From Marinactinospora thermotolerans DSM 45154 (GTDB lineage: Bacteria > Actinomycetota > Actinomycetes > Streptosporangiales > Streptosporangiaceae), in contig NZ_FUWS01000013.1 of assembly GCF_900167435.1 (NCBI RefSeq), positions 1 to 64,000 of the forward strand: a stretch of DNA of 64,000 nt, given 5' to 3'. The position numbers and the translations under genes were made by a program. The notes beneath the pieces were generated by a model. It worked only from the letters and a program-made list of their open reading frames with translations. It did no database searches and was not told where the DNA came from. Below are positions 31,496 to 40,443 of this stretch, piece after piece; within the stretch, counting starts at the first letter, position 1; each line of letters begins with the position of its first letter.

Positions 31496-32524
31496 TCAGG
31501 AGCGCGCCACCAGGGCGTCGATCTCCGCGGTCAGTTCCCGCTTCGCCGCGTCGTCCAGGAAGGACGCCGTGACGCCGTTACGGGCCAGGCCCGCCAGGTC
31601 GTCGAGCCCCAGGCCGATCCGGTAGGCGGTGCGGTACTCGTTGGTCAGGTCCGTCCCGAACATCGGCGGGTCGTCGGAGTTGAGCGTCACCATGAGCCCC
31701 TCCTCCACCATGCGCGGCAACGGGTGGTCCCCGATCGCTTCGACGGCGCGGGTGCGCAGGTTGGAGGTCGGTGAGACGTCCAGGGGAAGCTGCGTCTCCC
31801 GCAGATAGGCCACGAGCTCGGGATCCTTCATGCTGTCGATGCCATGGCCGATGCGTTCGGCCCCCAGGACCCGGATCGCCGACCAGACCCGTCCGGGACC
31901 GCCGTTCTCCCCGGCGTGGGGCAGACTGTGCAGCCCGTTGGCCCGGGCCCGCGCGTAGACGTCGGCGAACGGGTCGCGGTCCACCTCGATCCCGCCGATG
32001 CCCAAGCCGACGACGCTGGCGGGGCCGTGGGCGAGCACCGCCTCCAGGGTCCTCTCACCCGCCTCGACCCCGTAGTCGCCGGGGAAGTCGGGGATCCAGC
32101 GCAACCGGATGCCGTGTTCGCGCTCGGCCTCGATCCGCCCGTGCTCGACCCCGGCGAACACCACCTGTGCGGGGACACCCCGCAGCAGGTGGTTGTAGAG
32201 GCTGAGGTGCACCTCCGCGTAGCGGACGTTCTGTGCGGCCAGGCGACGCGCCACGTCGCGCGTCAACAGCGCGAAGTCGGACTCGTCGCGCAGCGTCCGC
32301 ACCGAGTTGATATAGACGTCGATGAAGTGCGGGAAGTCGCGGAACTCGTAGTAGTCGGCGATCGCCTCGATCGTGTCCGGTAGGTCGTCGACGCCGTGTT
32401 TGCGGGCGAGTTCGAGCAGCGTGGCGGGCTGCATCGACCCTTCCAGGTGGACGTGAAGTTCCACTTTGGGCAGGTCGCGGATGAAGGCCTCGACGCTGGA
32501 GGGGATCTCTGCGGCAGCGGTCAT
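31496..32524 (-). CDS. add: Adenosine deaminase
   Basis: A 342-residue zinc hydrolase converting adenosine to inosine in purine salvage. VELHVHLEGSM near 22 supplies the HxH metal site. SLPHAGENGGP near 200 carries the third His, RIGHGID near 221 a catalytic His, and LNSDDPPMFGTDLTNEY near 277 the metal Asp pair. ATG 32524 shows no ribosome site but has TAACGT 6 nt upstream, another leaderless candidate. The enzyme is intact and of usual length. Confidence 0.95.
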   Translation of the reverse strand: MTAAAEIPSSVEAFIRDLPKVELHVHLEGSMQPATLLELARKHGVDDLPDTIEAIADYYEFRDFPHFIDVYINSVRTLRDESDFALLTRDVARRLAAQNVRYAEVHLSLYNHLLRGVPAQVVFAGVEHGRIEAEREHGIRLRWIPDFPGDYGVEAGERTLEAVLAHGPASVVGLGIGGIEVDRDPFADVYARARANGLHSLPHAGENGGPGRVWSAIRVLGAERIGHGIDSMKDPELVAYLRETQLPLDVSPTSNLRTRAVEAIGDHPLPRMVEEGLMVTLNSDDPPMFGTDLTNEYRTAYRIGLGLDDLAGLARNGVTASFLDDAAKRELTAEIDALVARS

Positions 32525-32595
32525 GCCGCGACGTTACTGATCTTCTCCCCTCCCTCCAAGGAAACGCGGGGGTTTTTAACCCCAAAAAGTAAGAA

Positions 32596-32618
32596 ACGCC
32601 CGGGCCTCCGACGGGCGT
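32596..32618 (-). terminator. Terminator of beta-glucosidase
   Basis: On the minus strand ACGCCCG pairs with CGGGCGT across 9 nt, followed by TTTCTTACTTTTT. It overlaps the stop codon of the GH1 gene. A second GGGGTT/AACCCC element lies at 32569-32583. Confidence 0.75.
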
Positions 32619-34003
32619 CACGCCGTACCGGCCCGAGCGCGGGCGATGCGGTCCCGGTACCAGGCGAAGGAGTCCTTGGGGGTGCGCGCCTGGGTCCGGT
32701 AGTCGACGTGCACCAGGCCGAAGCGCTGGGTGAACCCCTCCGCCCACTCGAAGTTGTCCAGTAGCGACCACACGAAATAGCCACGGACATCCACCCCGTC
32801 CCGTTTCGCCGCGACGAGGGCCCGCAGATGACGGTCGAGGTAGTCGATGCGCTCGGGATCGGCGACGCGCCCGGCCCCGTCCGGGGTATCGGCCCGCGAG
32901 CAACCGTTCTCGGTGACGTGGAGCGGCGGAAGCGCGGCACCGTAACGGTCACGCAGCCCGGTCAACACCCGGTACAGCCCCTCCGGCGCCACCGGCCAGC
33001 CGAAGGCCGTCACCGGCGTGCCCGGAAACCGGGAGGTGTAGTCCGGCAGGGCGAAGGGCAGCGCCTCCCCTGGCCCCGGTGCGGCGACGAGCGTCGGCAT
33101 GTAGTAGTTGACGCCGAGCCCGTCCAACGACCCGGCCATCAGGTCCAGGTCCGCGTCCCGCACGAAATCCCCGAGGTCCGGGGCCCCCAGCGCCGCCAGT
33201 GCCGCCAGGTCGGGGTAACGCCCCAGGAGGAGCGGGTCGAGGAGGAGCCTGTTGTGCAGGGCGTCGTAGACCTGGGCGGCGGCCCGGTCCTGCGGCGCGC
33301 CGCTCGCCGGAACGACCGGGGTGTGGTTGTGGGCCAGGAGCACCTGGTGGCCACCGTCACGTAGCGCGCGGGCCGCCAAGGCGTGCGCCAGCAGCTGGTG
33401 GTGGGCGACCGGAAGGGCGTCGAACATGAGGGTCCGGCCAGGTGCGTGCACGCCGAAGGCGTAGCCGTAGGCCATGTGCACGAACGGCTCGTTCAGGGTG
33501 ATCCAGCGCGTGACCCGGTCGCCGAGACGGGCGGCGACCGCCCGCGCGTAGTCGGCGAAGCGTTCGGCGGTGCTCCGGACGAGCCAGCCGCCCTCCTCCT
33601 CCAGGGCCTGGGGAAGGTCCCAGTGGTAGAGCGTGGGGACCGGTTCGATACCCACGGCCAGGAGCTCATCGATCAGCCGGGCGTAGAAATCGACCCCCGC
33701 CGTATCGATCCGTCCCCGCCCCAGCGGCATGATCCGCGGCCAGGAGATGGAAAAGCGATAGGCGCTAAGTCCGAGTTCGGCCATCAACGCGACATCGCCG
33801 GGGAATCGATGGTAGTGATCACAGGCGACTCGCCCAGAGGACCCGTCGGCAATTCGGCCCGGTATGCGGCAGAACTCGTCCCAGATCGAGGCTCCCCGCT
33901 GTTCGGACGCGCCTTCGACCTGGTAGGCCGCTGTCGCAACCCCCCATAGGAAATCCCTGGGGAAGAGAACGGTGGACGAATCGGAATGGTCGGTGCTTGG
34001 CAC
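32618..34003 (-). CDS. GH1 beta-glucosidase
   Basis: A 461-residue family 1 glycoside hydrolase. The start FPRDFLWGVATAAYQVEGA is typical. The acid/base Glu is in TLNEPFVHMAYG near 165 and the nucleophile Glu in LHVTENGCSR near 370. TLYHWDLPQALEEEGGW and RFGLVHVDYRTQ are further family marks. No signal peptide is visible, so it likely hydrolyses imported cellobiose or aryl-glucosides. I start at GTG 34003, which has GAGGAG 5 nt ahead. TGGGAGCG at 34015-34022 equals half of the CebR operator. A TetR-family gene lies divergently upstream. Confidence 0.95.
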   Translation of the reverse strand: MPSTDHSDSSTVLFPRDFLWGVATAAYQVEGASEQRGASIWDEFCRIPGRIADGSSGRVACDHYHRFPGDVALMAELGLSAYRFSISWPRIMPLGRGRIDTAGVDFYARLIDELLAVGIEPVPTLYHWDLPQALEEEGGWLVRSTAERFADYARAVAARLGDRVTRWITLNEPFVHMAYGYAFGVHAPGRTLMFDALPVAHHQLLAHALAARALRDGGHQVLLAHNHTPVVPASGAPQDRAAAQVYDALHNRLLLDPLLLGRYPDLAALAALGAPDLGDFVRDADLDLMAGSLDGLGVNYYMPTLVAAPGPGEALPFALPDYTSRFPGTPVTAFGWPVAPEGLYRVLTGLRDRYGAALPPLHVTENGCSRADTPDGAGRVADPERIDYLDRHLRALVAAKRDGVDVRGYFVWSLLDNFEWAEGFTQRFGLVHVDYRTQARTPKDSFAWYRDRIARARAGTA

Positions 34004-34014
34004 GTCAACTCCTC

Positions 34015-34028
34015 TGGGAGCGTGTCCG
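34015..34028 (-). promoter_or_regulatory. Weak CebR-like half site
   Basis: TGGGAGCGTGTCCG matches the CebR operator TGGGAGCGCTCCCA at 10 of 14 positions, all eight of the left half. It lies 12-25 bp before the GH1 start. The right half is poor, so this is only suggestive. Confidence 0.25.
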
Positions 34029-34142
34029 GCCGGGAACACACGAGAAGTCCGGAAGTGGCCAGAACGGTTCATGCCACCGGACGCGCGTCCAAAACCGGAA
34101 TAGTACGGGAACCATTTGAATTCAGAAAGGCATGATAGAGAC

Positions 34143-34886
34143 GTGACGACTACTTCCCGCAGCTCCGCGTCCGCCACGCCCTGGCCGCGTCGCGATTCCG
34201 GAACCCCCGACGGATCGGGCACCCCGCCCCTCTCCCGCCACGCGCGTGTCGACACGTCCCAGCCTGCCCTGGCGCACGCCCCCCTGCGCCGGCTTCCGGC
34301 ACAGCAGCGCAGCATGGCCCGCGTGCAACGGATGCTCGACGCCTGCGCCGAGCTCCTCGACGAGGGGGGTTACGGCGAGCTGTCGACCACCCGGATCGCC
34401 GAACGCGCCGGTGTGGCGATCGGGTCGGTGTACCAGTTCTTCCCCGACAAGAAGGCCATCACCCAGGCGTTGGGGCTGCGCTACCTGGACCTGTTCAGCA
34501 TGCGGGTGACCCAGCGCCTGGCCGAGGAGGCGTTCGAGCACTGGACCGAGGCGGTCGAGGCCATCATCGACGAGTACATCGACATGCACCGGACGGTGCC
34601 GGGTTTCCGCAGCCTGCACTTCGGTGACGTCGTGGACGTCCGGCTCCTCGATCCCGAGGCGGACAACAACCAGGTCATCGCCAATCGACTGCGCGAACTC
34701 GTCGTCACGACCACCGAGGCCAAGGAGGGAGAGGAACTCGACCGCGCCGTCATGGTCGCGGTCGAAGCCTCCGACGCGGTCCTCAAACTGGCCTTCCGCC
34801 ACGATCCGGATGGGGATCCGACACTGATCACCGAAGCGAAACTCCTCGTCCACAGTTATCTCAGTCGGCACTTCGGTCCACGGTAG
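34143..34886 (+). CDS. TetR-family transcriptional regulator
   Basis: A 247-residue regulator. A disordered Ser/Pro/Arg-rich N-terminal extension of about 55 residues precedes the HTH domain: RVQRMLDACAELLDEGGYGELSTTRIAERAGVAIGSVYQFFPDKKAI (about residues 60-105). The ligand domain follows. GTG 34143 is my start; the frame is open to TTG 34116. No strong ribosome site is seen for either. It is divergent from the GH1 gene and may control it, but the ligand domain gives no clue to the signal. Confidence 0.87.
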   Translation: MTTTSRSSASATPWPRRDSGTPDGSGTPPLSRHARVDTSQPALAHAPLRRLPAQQRSMARVQRMLDACAELLDEGGYGELSTTRIAERAGVAIGSVYQFFPDKKAITQALGLRYLDLFSMRVTQRLAEEAFEHWTEAVEAIIDEYIDMHRTVPGFRSLHFGDVVDVRLLDPEADNNQVIANRLRELVVTTTEAKEGEELDRAVMVAVEASDAVLKLAFRHDPDGDPTLITEAKLLVHSYLSRHFGPR

Positions 34887-35202
34887 ATTTCGGACGAGAT
34901 CCACGTTTCTCACAAAAAGGGCGATAAGGTAATTTCACCGCGGCACCCTCACGACGGTGCCCGGGTTGGCAGGATGAACACGGTGGACCGGACGCTACGG
35001 CGGTCGGCTATCGGGGGAACGCGCAGCGGCGCCGACACGTCACGGGGGAGTGGCGTGGCAGCGTCCTGTCCACGTGCCCAGCCGTCACGGTGCCCCGGGC
35101 TCCCGACGGCTCCGTCCTCGTCGGCTCCACACGACAAGGCGTATGACCGGCCGTCCTCGCGGCGTCCGGTAACGAGGGGTTCGATCAGGGGAGGGACCCT
35201 CA
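34887..35202. other. Intergenic region, nothing recognised
   Basis: 316 bp between the TetR gene and the hydrolase-fold gene, in the same direction. The first 70 bp are AT-rich. Short frames on both strands have no ribosome site or recognisable product. Confidence 0.4.
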
Positions 35203-36075
35203 GTGGTAGCAGACGGCACGCTCGCCCGGCCGTTGACCGGATTCGCCGCCGGAGTGCCCTACGTCGCGGTGCCGCCCTACGATGGCGGAGCGGCTCCGAT
35301 GGTCATCGCGTTACACGCGTTCGAGCCACCGCGCAGTGAGGCCGCCCTGGCCGGGACACTGCCGTTGACGCGCCTGCCCGCGTGGCGCTTCTACCTCGGT
35401 CTGCCCATGTTCGGGGCGCGCCTGCCCAAGGGCGGCGTCGCCGAGGTCAACCATCTCGGCCAGTCCGACTACCTCCTCCACCTCTACGGTCCGGTCATCG
35501 AGCAGGCCGCCATGGAGCTCGTGGAGGTGGCCGAGGAACTGCGGGAACGTTTCCCCGTCCACGACGGTCCGTTCGGGTTGGCGGGGGTCGGCGCCGGCGG
35601 GGCCGCGGCCCTTCTCGCGCTGGCCGAGAGCCGGCTTCCCATCGGCGCGATGGCGGTCGTCAACCCCATCATCGACCCCACCCCGGTGCTCGCGGCGCGC
35701 GAGCGCCATCTCGGCATCGCCTACCACTGGAGCGAGCAGTCACGCGAGGCCGCGGCCTGGCTGGACTTCACCGCGCGGGCCGCCGAGATCGGCGCGCGGG
35801 CGCCCCTGCCGCCCCTGCTGGTGATCACCGGCGGGCTCGACGAGGTGATCCGCCCCGAGCACGGCCAGGCCTTCCACGACGCGCTCGCCCCCTACCATCC
35901 GGCACCGGCCCTGCGCCACGTGGTGATCCCCGACCTCGCTCACACGATGGGCCCCGAGCCCGGCCTGGTCCCCGGACCACCGACCCCCGGCAGCGTGCTG
36001 GTCGACCGCGCGCTCACCGAGTGGTTCCACCTGCACCTGACCTCCGCGGTGGAGGAGACGGTACGGTTCCGCTGA
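35203..36075 (+). CDS. Alpha/beta-hydrolase fold protein with Gly at the nucleophile position
   Basis: A 290-residue protein with the layout of a dienelactone-hydrolase-like enzyme: VIALHAFEPP near 34-43, then the elbow GVGAGG (128-133), LLVITGGLDEVIRPEHGQ near 206 and VVIPDLAHTMGPEPG near 245. The position of the catalytic Ser is Gly130, while the late acid (Asp or Glu in GGLDE) and His (LAHTMG) are kept. It may be a non-catalytic relative or a misread class. GTG 35203 follows GGGAGGG. The neighbours (TetR, broken SDR) do not indicate a pathway. Confidence 0.78.
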   Translation: MVADGTLARPLTGFAAGVPYVAVPPYDGGAAPMVIALHAFEPPRSEAALAGTLPLTRLPAWRFYLGLPMFGARLPKGGVAEVNHLGQSDYLLHLYGPVIEQAAMELVEVAEELRERFPVHDGPFGLAGVGAGGAAALLALAESRLPIGAMAVVNPIIDPTPVLAARERHLGIAYHWSEQSREAAAWLDFTARAAEIGARAPLPPLLVITGGLDEVIRPEHGQAFHDALAPYHPAPALRHVVIPDLAHTMGPEPGLVPGPPTPGSVLVDRALTEWFHLHLTSAVEETVRFR

Positions 36076-36198
36076 TCCGCGCCGTGTCCCGCCGCGCTCC
36101 TTCTCCGCGCGCCGCCCCACCGAGCGCCGACGCGATCGGTCCGCCCCCGTAACGCGGCGGGCCTGGCGAGGGCGGTGTGACCGTCCTCGTGGAACGGG

Positions 36199-36972
36199 TC
36201 AGTACTTCTCGGACTGCCCGCCGTCGATCGCGACGACCGTGGCGTTGCTGGAGGAGGACTGGTCGGACAGCAGGAAGGCCGCCACCGGCCCGCCGGACCG
36301 TTTCGTCGGGTTGACGCTGACGAACTCCTTGCCCGCGGCCTCCCGGTTGACGGGGTCGATCTGCTTGAGCGAGGCCTCGACCATGGGAGTCACGATGGCG
36401 CCGGGGGCGATGGCCTTGACGGAGATCCCGAACCGGCCGTACTCGACGCCGGAGCCGCGGGTCAGGCCGGCGACGCCGTGCTTGGAGGCGGCGTAGCCGG
36501 ACCGGTCGCCCACACCCCGGATTCCGCCGACGCGGGTGGTGTCGACGACCGTGCCGTGGCCCTGCTCCCGCATGACGGGCAGGACGTACTCGAGGTCGAG
36601 GAAGACCCCGCGCAGGTTGACCGATACGACACGGTCGAACTCCTCGCCCCGAAGTCCTGGGTGAGGTCCTGCCCGCCCTCGATGCCGGCGTTGCCGGAGA
36701 AGGCGTCGATGCGGCCGTAGACCTCGATCGTCTTGTCGACGTAGCCACGTGTGCCGTCCTCGGCCGCGACGTTGGCGACGATCGTGGTGACCTCGGCCTG
36801 CGGGGCGACCCGCTTGACGGCGGCGGCCGCCTCGGCGAGGCCCTCCTCGTTCAGGTCGACAAGGGCGGGCTTCGCGCCCTCGCGGGCCACCTGGAGAGCG
36901 GTGGCCCGGCCCAGTCCCGAGCCTCCGCCGGCGATGGGACGACCTTGTCGTCGAACCTGTTCTACACGAGAA
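36199..36972 (-). pseudogene. SDR-family oxidoreductase with at least two frameshifts
   Basis: A levodione-reductase-like SDR in pieces. RFDDKVV is in one frame, PIAGGGSGLGRATALQVAREG to NAGIEGGQDLTQDFG in a second, and EEFDRVVSVNLRGVFLDLEY, SGYAASKHGVAGLTRG and NATVVAIDGGQSEKY in a third. The shifts lie near 36940 and 36650. The expected start is followed at once by a TAG in the frame of the upstream GGGAGG. SDR motifs are otherwise well kept, so the decay is recent or the sequence has errors. Confidence 0.8.
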
Positions 36973-37065
36973 TCCTCCCAAAAACAGACAAAAACCATTT
37001 ACGTCCTATTCGGGATGCCACTCTCGCCATCGCCGCTCTGACGTGCGCTGATACGCCACTCTCCC

Positions 37066-38439
37066 TCAGAGAGCCCCTTCCAGCTTCCGCGCCGCCACGA
37101 GGACCGGATCCCACACCGGTGAGAAGGGCGGCGCGTATCCGAGGTCCATCCCCGCCATCTCCTCGACGGTCATCTCGTTCCACAGCGCGGTGGCCAGCAC
37201 GTCGACACGCTTGCCCGCGTTCTCGCGACCGACGATCTGACCGCCGAGCAACCGGCCGGTCCGGCGCTCGGCGATGAGCTTGAGCGTCATCATCGAGGCT
37301 CCCGGGTAGTACCCGGCACGGGTCGAGGACCTCACCGTCACCGTCTCGAACTCGAACCCGGCCCGCCGGGCCTCGGCCTCGCCGAGCCCCGTGCGCGCGA
37401 CCTCGACCCCACAGATCTTGGTGATGGCCGTCCCCACGACGCCGGGAAAGCGCGCGTACCCACCGGCGATGTTGATACCCGCGACCCGGCCCTGCTTGTT
37501 GGCGTGGGTGCCCAGCGCGATCGCGACGGGCGCCCCCGATATCCGGTGGACGGTCTGCACGCAGTCACCCGCCGCCCAGACCCCTTCGACCGAGGTGCGC
37601 ATCCGGGGGTCGACGACGATCCCACCCGTGGGCCCGACCTCCAGACCGGCCTGTCGCGCGAGGTCGCTGTTGGGCCGGACCCCCATGCCCAGCACGACGA
37701 TGTCGGCGGGGAACTCGGCGTCCTCGGTCAGGACCGCGCGCACCCGGCCGTCCTTGGTGTCGAATCCGGTCACCCGTGTCCCGGGGAAGAAGCGCACCCC
37801 CATCTCGCATACCGCGTCACGCACCAAACGGCCCATGTCGGGATCGAGCGTGCCCATGGGCTCGGGCCCCGCCTCGATGAGGTCGACCTCGACACCCCGT
37901 TCGAGGAACGCCTCCGCCATCTCCAACCCGATGTAGCCGCCGCCGACCACCACCGCGCGACGTGGGGAGCGCTCATCGACCTCGGCGCGCAGCCGGATGC
38001 CGTCATCGAGGGTCTGCACCCCATGGATCCCCTGGGCGTCGGCACCGGGAAGGTCGGGACGGCGCGGCACGGCTCCGGTCGCGATCAGGAGGTGATCAAA
38101 ATGTTCCTCGTGAAACATCCCATCCCCACCGATCATCCCGACAACACGTCGTTCCAGGTCGATGGCCGTCACCTCGGTACCGGTGCGCACATCGATGGCG
38201 TAATCTCGGCGGAAGGTGTCGGGGGCGCGGGCGATCAGCTCGTCGGCACTCGATACCGTTTTCCCGACCAGGTACGGGATGCCGCACGCCGAGTAAGAGG
38301 TGTGCGCGCCACGTTCCAGGGCGAGGATCTCCAGGTCGTCGGGACCGCGTCGGCGGCGCGCCTGAGAGGCGGCACTCATCCCCCCGGCATCACCGCCAAC
38401 CACGATGAGACGTGACCGGCCGTTAACCCGTCGCTCCAT
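37066..38439 (-). CDS. CoA-disulfide reductase/NADH oxidase-like FAD enzyme
   Basis: A 457-residue pyridine-nucleotide-disulfide oxidoreductase. The FAD site is IVVGGDAGGMSAASQARR (residues 12-29), the single redox Cys in YSACGIPYLVG near 52-62, the NAD site AVVVGGGYIGLEMAEAFLERG near 160 and a second FAD segment VWAAGDCVQ near 285. The single-Cys SxxxCGIPY arrangement is that of CoA-disulfide reductases and NADH oxidases; an N-terminal basic tag precedes it. It probably maintains low-molecular-weight thiols or detoxifies peroxide or sulfur. ATG 38439 has GAGGGAGG 5 nt ahead. Confidence 0.9.
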   Translation of the reverse strand: MERRVNGRSRLIVVGGDAGGMSAASQARRRRGPDDLEILALERGAHTSYSACGIPYLVGKTVSSADELIARAPDTFRRDYAIDVRTGTEVTAIDLERRVVGMIGGDGMFHEEHFDHLLIATGAVPRRPDLPGADAQGIHGVQTLDDGIRLRAEVDERSPRRAVVVGGGYIGLEMAEAFLERGVEVDLIEAGPEPMGTLDPDMGRLVRDAVCEMGVRFFPGTRVTGFDTKDGRVRAVLTEDAEFPADIVVLGMGVRPNSDLARQAGLEVGPTGGIVVDPRMRTSVEGVWAAGDCVQTVHRISGAPVAIALGTHANKQGRVAGINIAGGYARFPGVVGTAITKICGVEVARTGLGEAEARRAGFEFETVTVRSSTRAGYYPGASMMTLKLIAERRTGRLLGGQIVGRENAGKRVDVLATALWNEMTVEEMAGMDLGYAPPFSPVWDPVLVAARKLEGAL

Positions 38440-38667
38440 GCAGCCTCCCTCGGTGGACGCTCTCGCGTCAGCGTGTGCGCGTTCCATGGGATCATCCCCA
38501 TGGTGGGCTGAGCATCTTCCCCTGGTTTTGGTTAACGTGATGGCTAATCACGCGTGTCCTCCCCGGCCCGGACGGCCCCAGCGCCCCCTGCCGCCGCTCC
38601 GCCAGGTGGCCAAGCGCCTCTCCACCGGGACCCGCGTGCGACAAGCTTCTCTAGGAGGGCGACTTAC

Positions 38668-39294
38668 GTGACTGAACCGGCACCGGTGTACGCCAGCGGG
38701 GTTGATCACGAACGACTCACGGCCCAGCTCCGGTTCATCCTTGAGGTCGACAAGCTCAAGCGGATCCTGCGCCGCAACCTGCTCGTCGACGGTTCCCGGA
38801 GGGAGAACGACGCCGAGCACTCCTGGCACCTCGCCCTGACCGCGCGGGTGTTCGCCGAGTACGCGCCCCAGGGGACCGACATCGAACACGTGGTGGAGCT
38901 CCTCCTCGTCCACGACATCGTCGAGATCGACGCGGGGGACACCTTCGTCTACGACACGCGCATGTCGGCCTCCCAGGCCGAGCGCGAACGGGTCGCCGCC
39001 GACCGGATCTTCGCCCTGCTCCCCAAGGACCAGGCCACCTACGCGCGCGGGCTGTGGGAGGAGTTCGAGGCCCGCCTCACCCCCGAGGCCCGCTTCGCCA
39101 AGGCCATCGACCGGCTCGCCCCCATGCTCGCCAACTGGCACACCGACGGCGGAACCTGGGTGCAGTACGGCGTCACCAAGGACCAGGTGCTGGAGAAGGT
39201 CCGGATCATCGCCGAGGGGTCCGAGGCGCTCGGCTCCTACGCCACCGCCCTCATCGAGGACGCCGACCGCCGCGGCTACTTCTCGCGGAAGTAG
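38668..39294 (+). CDS. HD-domain hydrolase (HDDC2/YfbR-like)
   Basis: A 208-residue metal-dependent phosphohydrolase. The HD motif is split in the usual way: RRENDAEHSWHLALTARVFAEYAP (His near 51 and 54) and LLLVHDIVEIDAGDTF (His-Asp near 81-82). Relatives hydrolyse 5'-deoxynucleotides. GTG 38668 has AGGAGGG at 9 nt. A hairpin terminator follows. It is a monocistronic housekeeping gene, divergent from the FAD oxidoreductase. Confidence 0.9.
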   Translation: MTEPAPVYASGVDHERLTAQLRFILEVDKLKRILRRNLLVDGSRRENDAEHSWHLALTARVFAEYAPQGTDIEHVVELLLVHDIVEIDAGDTFVYDTRMSASQAERERVAADRIFALLPKDQATYARGLWEEFEARLTPEARFAKAIDRLAPMLANWHTDGGTWVQYGVTKDQVLEKVRIIAEGSEALGSYATALIEDADRRGYFSRK

Positions 39295-39306
39295 CCGTTC
39301 ACCCCG

Positions 39307-39330
39307 CCCGTGCCCGCCACCGGGCACGGG
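39307..39330. terminator. Terminator between convergent genes
   Basis: CCCGTGCCCG/CGGGCACGGG, a perfect 10-bp stem with a CCAC loop, ends 1 bp before the convergent TauE/SafE gene's stop. Confidence 0.82.
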
Positions 39331-39331
39331 C

Positions 39332-40096
39332 TCAGCCGCCCAGCGCGTCCATGAGCAGCTGGACGGCCGCGGTCAGCCCGATGACCACGACGAGGATGCG
39401 CAGCGCCAGCGGCTTGAGCCTGCGGCCGACCTTGGCCCCGAGATAACCGCCGACGATCGCCCCTCCGGCGATGAGTCCGACCACCGGCCAGCTCGGGTTG
39501 GCGAAGATCATGTAGAAGACCGCGGCGGTACCGTTCACGATCGACGTCAGCGCGTTCTTCAGCGCGTTGATCCGCTGGATGTCGTCGTCCAGCGCCGAAC
39601 CCAGCAGCCCGATCAGGACGATGCCCTGCGCGGCGGCGAAGTAGCCGCCGTAGGCGCCTGCTCCGTAGACCCCCAGCGGCAGCAGTGGCCCACCGTTGGG
39701 GCGGGAGGGCCGCCGTCGCCGCATCCAGGCGTTGATCCGCGGCTGGGCGATGATCAGGGTGCAGGCGAGCAGGATGAGGACCGGGACGACGAAGGTGAAG
39801 ACCTCCTCCGGCAGGGTCAACAGGAGCACGCAGCCGGTGATCGCGCCGAGGAAGGACATGGCGCCGAAGCGCAGTATCCGGGTCCGCTGGCCGGCGAGTT
39901 CACGCCGGTAGCCGATCGCGCCGGTGAGCGACCCCGGCGCCAGGCCGATGCTGTTGGAGACCGTCGCCACCACCGGCGGGTATCCCAGCGCCAGCAGCAC
40001 CGGGAACGTGAACAGCGTCCCCGACCCCACGACCGCGTTGATTCCCCCCGCGCCGATGCCCGCCGCCAGAACGGCGAGCGCCTCCCACCACGTCAT
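39332..40096 (-). CDS. TauE/SafE-family membrane transporter
   Basis: A 254-residue membrane protein of the sulfite/anion exporter family, with about eight helices in two repeats. GAGGINAVVGSGTLFTFPVLLALGYPPVVAT near 15-45 and YGGYFAAAQGIVLIGLL near 135-151 are the paired family motifs. The substrate is probably a sulfur oxyanion or organosulfur compound; this is not certain. ATG 40096 has AAGGG at 6 nt. A 31-bp interrupted palindrome 65 bp upstream suggests control by a TetR-type repressor. Confidence 0.9.
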   Translation of the reverse strand: MTWWEALAVLAAGIGAGGINAVVGSGTLFTFPVLLALGYPPVVATVSNSIGLAPGSLTGAIGYRRELAGQRTRILRFGAMSFLGAITGCVLLLTLPEEVFTFVVPVLILLACTLIIAQPRINAWMRRRRPSRPNGGPLLPLGVYGAGAYGGYFAAAQGIVLIGLLGSALDDDIQRINALKNALTSIVNGTAAVFYMIFANPSWPVVGLIAGGAIVGGYLGAKVGRRLKPLALRILVVVIGLTAAVQLLMDALGG

Positions 40097-40443
40097 CCGC
40101 GCCCTTCGTGTCGGGGACGCCGCGCGCCCGTTTCGGCCCTGTCCGTGCCATGACGCCCGAACCAGATTTGCATACAGTGTACGAATCTGGTGTCGGTGAG
40201 GCGTGGGCGCCCCCCGGGGGAAGGGAGGGGACGGGCTGGACGGTACGCGCCGCGCTGGACGCGCACGGCCCGACGCCGCCCCGGCGTGTCGGCCGTCAGG
40301 TCCGGACGGGCCTCCCGGCCCTCCTACGGCGGGAGCGTTCGGGCGCCCCCCGCACGCTTGCCCACCACCGAGGAAAGACGCGCGCACCGCGGGGCCGACG
40401 CGCCGGCCGGGCGTTGCGGCGACCCGGCCGGCGGCGACAGCGA
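40097..40443. other. Intergenic region with operator
   Basis: 347 bp between two leftward genes. Apart from the palindrome at 40161-40191 it is very GC-rich, with Pro/Arg-type frames in all readings and no supported gene. Confidence 0.4.
40161..40191 (-). promoter_or_regulatory. TetR-type operator candidate upstream of the TauE/SafE gene
   Basis: The outer arms ACCAGATT and AATCTGGT are perfect, and the inner part CATACAGTGTAC is partly symmetric. The element spans 31 bp and is AT-rich. It is placed at -65 to -95 from the transporter start. No regulator gene is adjacent. Confidence 0.6.

Noticed and set aside
35165-35200. tRNA-like T-loop (GGGGTTCGATCAG).
   Set aside because: No acceptor stem, D-arm or anticodon arm can be drawn around it.
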